64,000 nucleotides of DNA from Marixanthomonas ophiurae (GTDB lineage Bacteria; Bacteroidota; Bacteroidia; Flavobacteriales; Flavobacteriaceae). This document shows positions 61,557 to 64,000 of the stretch, piece after piece. How positions within the stretch are numbered: position 1 is the stretch's first letter; the number at the start of each line of letters is the position of its first letter. Both the position numbers and the translations under genes were made by a program. The stretch covers positions 124,001-188,000 of the forward strand of contig NZ_QVID01000001.1 of the NCBI RefSeq assembly GCF_003413745.1. The letters are read 5' to 3'. Below the pieces are notes generated by a model. It saw nothing but the letters and a program-made list of their open reading frames with translations. It was not told the origin of the DNA and did not search any database.

Positions 61557-62167
61557 TATTTCTGAATCGTTACATAAGCATTTTTGTGACCTGGCACACA
61601 GCCTTTCACTACAAGTAAATTCTTTTCAGGAACTACTTTCAACACTTTTAGGTTTTGTACTTTCACTTTTTCACTTCCCATTTGGCCGCCCATTCGCATC
61701 CCTTTGAAAACTCTCGCAGGATACGATGCTGCACCAATAGAACCAGGAGCTCTTAGCCTGTTGTGCTGACCGTGCGTAGCTTGACCCACACCAGCAAAAC
61801 CGTGACGCTTTACAACTCCTTGAAATCCTTTACCCTTGCTTGTTCCTGCAACATCCACGAACTCGCCTTCAGCAAAGTGTTCAACGGTGACATTGTCACC
61901 TAATTTAAAATCCTCTTCAAATCCTTGGAATTCAACAACACGACGCTTAGCAACAGTTCCAGCTTTCTTAGCATGGCCCTCAGAGGCTTTATTAGCAGTC
62001 TTTTTGTCATCGAAACCAAGTTGAAGGGCTTTGTACCCGTCAACCTCTTCGGTTCTGACTTGGGTAACAACACAGGGCCCTGCTTCAATAACGGTACACG
62101 GAATGTTTTTTCCGTTCTCGTCAAAAAGGCTGGTCATCCCTATCTTTTTTCCAATTAACCCAGACAT
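61556..62167 (-). CDS. rplC: 50S ribosomal protein L3 (uL3)
   Basis: 203 aa from the ATG at 62167 ([19 protein letters not shown]); the frame runs on to 62209 but that part is in the leader. Conserved [39 protein letters not shown] with the Gln of the tip loop near the peptidyl transferase centre. A 223-bp leader separates it from rpsJ. Confidence 0.98.
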   Translation of the reverse strand: MSGLIGKKIGMTSLFDENGKNIPCTVIEAGPCVVTQVRTEEVDGYKALQLGFDDKKTANKASEGHAKKAGTVAKRRVVEFQGFEEDFKLGDNVTVEHFAEGEFVDVAGTSKGKGFQGVVKRHGFAGVGQATHGQHNRLRAPGSIGAASYPARVFKGMRMGGQMGSEKVKVQNLKVLKVVPEKNLLVVKGCVPGHKNAYVTIQK

Positions 62168-62390
62168 ATTTATATAATTAAAAATTATGAATTTTAGAAT
62201 GCAGATCATCGGTGCCTACATCCCTCCTTCGTTTATTGTTTTTATTTCAAAGCAAACGGGGCCAAAATAAATTCGACCCCGAATGTTATCTTGTTTTCCG
62301 TTTTTCCCTTGCTTACGAGCGCAGGACATTTTTACTTCGACTTCGCTCATCAAGCACACAGGGCTTATTAAGCTGTCGATGATGTTTTAC
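62168..62390 (-). other. Leader between rpsJ and rplC with GC-rich hairpin and dispersed repeat copy 5
   Basis: On the minus strand CGGGGTC (62281-62275), an 11-nt loop, GGCCCCG (62263-62257) forms the most GC-rich hairpin of the operon. Upstream of it, ACTTCGACTTCGCTCATC (62334-62351) is a dispersed short repeat copy. The adjacent genes are otherwise separated by 1-90 bp, so this 223-bp spacer is a likely cis-regulatory leader (attenuation or L4-type feedback). Confidence 0.45.
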
Positions 62391-62696
62391 TTACACCTTA
62401 ATTTCTACTTCTACACCACTTGGCAACTCTAATTTCATTAAAGCGTCAATTGTTTTTGAAGAAGAACTGTAGATATCCAATAGTCTTTTATAAGAACTTA
62501 ACTGAAATTGCTCCCTACTCTTCTTGTTAACGTGTGGTGAACGTAGAACGGTAAATATCTTTTTGTGAGTTGGTAACGGGATTGGACCTGTTACTACTGC
62601 ACCTGTGCTCTTTACTGTCTTTACGATTTTTTCAGCAGATTTGTCCACTAAATTGTGATCGTAAGATTTTAGCTTTATTCTGATTTTTTGACTCAT
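62391..62696 (-). CDS. rpsJ: 30S ribosomal protein S10 (uS10)
   Basis: 101 aa. [25 protein letters not shown], then [30 protein letters not shown]. In the 30S head; also the NusE transcription factor. It follows fusA by 9 bp. Confidence 0.98.
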   Translation of the reverse strand: MSQKIRIKLKSYDHNLVDKSAEKIVKTVKSTGAVVTGPIPLPTHKKIFTVLRSPHVNKKSREQFQLSSYKRLLDIYSSSSKTIDALMKLELPSGVEVEIKV

Positions 62697-62705
62697 TCTG
62701 ATCTG

Positions 62706-64000
62706 TTATACGTTAGCGGTTCCTTTTGCTGCTGCGATTACTTCTTCTGAAATATGTGAAGGAGTTTCAGCGTAATGTGAAAATTCCATTGTTGAAGTTG
62801 CACGACCTGAAGACAATGTTCTTAATGTGGTTACATAACCAAACATTTCAGAAAGTGGCACTTCAGCCTTAACAACTTTGGCACCTGCACGGTCACCCAT
62901 ACTACTCATTTGCCCACGGCGACGGTTAAGATCTCCTACAATATCACCCATATTTTCTTCTGGAGTTAATACTTCCAATTTCATCACGGGTTCCATTATT
63001 ACAGCTTTTGCAGCTTTTGCAGCATTTTTAAATCCTAATTTAGCAGCAAGCTCAAACGATAGTTGATCGGAATCCACATCGTGATAAGAACCATCTGTTA
63101 ATGTAACTTTCATCGCCTCTACTTCATATCCAGCCAATGGACCATTCTGCATAGCCATTTTAAAGCCTTTTTCAATAGAAGGGATAAATTCCTTAGGAAC
63201 GTTACCACCTTTTATAGTAGAAACAAATTCCAACCCGTCTTTTCCTTCTTCTGCTGGCTCTAATGTAAACACAATGTCAGCAAATTTACCACGACCACCA
63301 GATTGTTTTTTGTACGTTTCTCTGTGATCCGCTTTACGCGTAACCGCTTCTTTGTACTCAACTTGTGGCTGTCCTTGGCTCACCTCTACTTTAAACTCAC
63401 GTCTAAGACGGTCTACAATAATATCTAAGTGAAGTTCACCCATACCAGAAATGATGGTTTGGCCAGAAGCTTCATCAGTACGTACTTGGAATGTTGGATC
63501 TTCTTCAGCCAACTTAGCCAATGCCATACCTAATTTATCTACATCTGCTTTAGTTTTTGGCTCCACAGCGATACCAATTACGGGATCTGGGAAATCCATA
63601 GATTCTAAAACAATTGGATTTTTTTCATCAGTAAGCGTATCTCCAGTTTTAATATCTTTAAAACCAACAGCCGCCCCAATATCTCCTGCTTCGATATAAT
63701 CGATAGCATTTTGTTTATTCGAGTGCATTTGATAGATACGAGAAATACGTTCTTTTTTTCCAGAACGGTTGTTCAATACATACGAACCTGCATCTAAACG
63801 ACCAGAGTATGCTCGGAAAAATGCCAAACGACCTACAAAAGGATCGGTAGCAATTTTAAAGGCCAATGCTGCAAATGGTGCAGTTACATCTGGCTTACGA
63901 ATCTCTTCTTCCTCAGTATCTGGATTCACACCCATAATACCTTCTTTATCCATAGGAGAAGGCAAATAACGACATACAGCGTCTAACAAGAACTGCACCC
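62706..64000 (-). CDS. fusA: Elongation factor G, C-terminal part (cut by window edge)
   Basis: The reading frame is open to the right edge, about 431 codons of a protein that is usually ~700 aa, so the GTPase domain is missing. Domain II shows [28 protein letters not shown], domain [30 protein letters not shown], domain [30 protein letters not shown] and domain [33 protein letters not shown]. It moves tRNA and mRNA through the ribosome during elongation. Its position upstream of rpsJ is the usual str-S10 junction. Confidence 0.97.
   Translation of the reverse strand, partial: VQFLLDAVCRYLPSPMDKEGIMGVNPDTEEEEIRKPDVTAPFAALAFKIATDPFVGRLAFFRAYSGRLDAGSYVLNNRSGKKERISRIYQMHSNKQNAIDYIEAGDIGAAVGFKDIKTGDTLTDEKNPIVLESMDFPDPVIGIAVEPKTKADVDKLGMALAKLAEEDPTFQVRTDEASGQTIISGMGELHLDIIVDRLRREFKVEVSQGQPQVEYKEAVTRKADHRETYKKQSGGRGKFADIVFTLEPAEEGKDGLEFVSTIKGGNVPKEFIPSIEKGFKMAMQNGPLAGYEVEAMKVTLTDGSYHDVDSDQLSFELAAKLGFKNAAKAAKAVIMEPVMKLEVLTPEENMGDIVGDLNRRRGQMSSMGDRAGAKVVKAEVPLSEMFGYVTTLRTLSSGRATSTMEFSHYAETPSHISEEVIAAAKGTANV

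Noticed and set aside
61900-62124. Overlapping open frames in the ribosomal protein genes
   Set aside because: All are shadow frames of conserved ribosomal genes whose own frames carry full family signatures.

Overview
The window is chromosomal DNA from a member of the Flavobacteriia (Bacteroidota), probably a marine Flavobacteriaceae; the genus cannot be fixed from this stretch. The evidence is AT-rich DNA, the complete flavobacterial ribosomal-protein array (fusA-rpsJ to rpoA-rplQ) followed by carA-eno-gltA, a FecI/FecR/TonB-receptor unit, SPII lipoproteins with acidic residues after the Cys, and many promoters with the Bacteroidota -7 box TAnnTTTG (most often TATCTTTG/A here).

Region 1 (1-9.1 kb) starts inside gyrB (minus, cut by the left edge). 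It then has a DUF2911 protein, queE, a secreted C1q/TNF-like protein, a HerA-type ATPase, a lipoprotein and a run of small housekeeping genes (two-helix membrane protein, Rho_N-like protein, VOC protein, AI-2E-type permease, DCC thiol protein, YkvA). Region 2 (9.1-15.2 kb) holds folD, ffh, then a probable electrophile/aldehyde-handling set: a YgiN-like monooxygenase, an Old Yellow Enzyme, a succinate-semialdehyde-type dehydrogenase and a GlcG/HbpS protein. Region 3 (15.2-21.8 kb) is accessory. It opens with 670 bp of non-coding DNA carrying two helically phased arrays (11-bp TTCGGG units and twelve 10-bp units), followed by an orphan gene, a C45 acyltransferase, a serine hydrolase and a DJ-1-like lipoprotein separated by cassette-like spacers, then a pentapeptide protein and a SugE/Gdx-type exporter.

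Region 4 (21.8-33.5 kb) has a DEAD-box helicase and an M28 peptidase, then the best candidate for an undescribed system. An ECF sigma factor, a FecR anti-sigma factor and a TonB receptor lie beside three lipoproteins built from shared modules. The same bipartite element, GTAGGGTA-N13-TTGTT, sits 21-31 nt before fecR, before the 601-aa lipoprotein and before the 509-aa lipoprotein, so the whole locus looks like one sigma-controlled surface regulon.

Region 5 (33.5-44.5 kb) holds argS (with a dispersed repeat inside its coding sequence), a MarC protein, an SDR/DUF2867 protein, a BCCT transporter, two guanidino-modifying enzymes, and a small module of a CxxC protein, a secreted protein and a Cys-rich MarR regulator marked by three copies of a 13-bp palindrome (TTAGGA-N-TCCTAA). 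Region 6 (44.5-64 kb) is the conserved minus-strand core: gltA, eno, carA, then rplQ back to fusA, which runs off the right edge. No tRNA, rRNA, insertion sequence or CRISPR array was seen.
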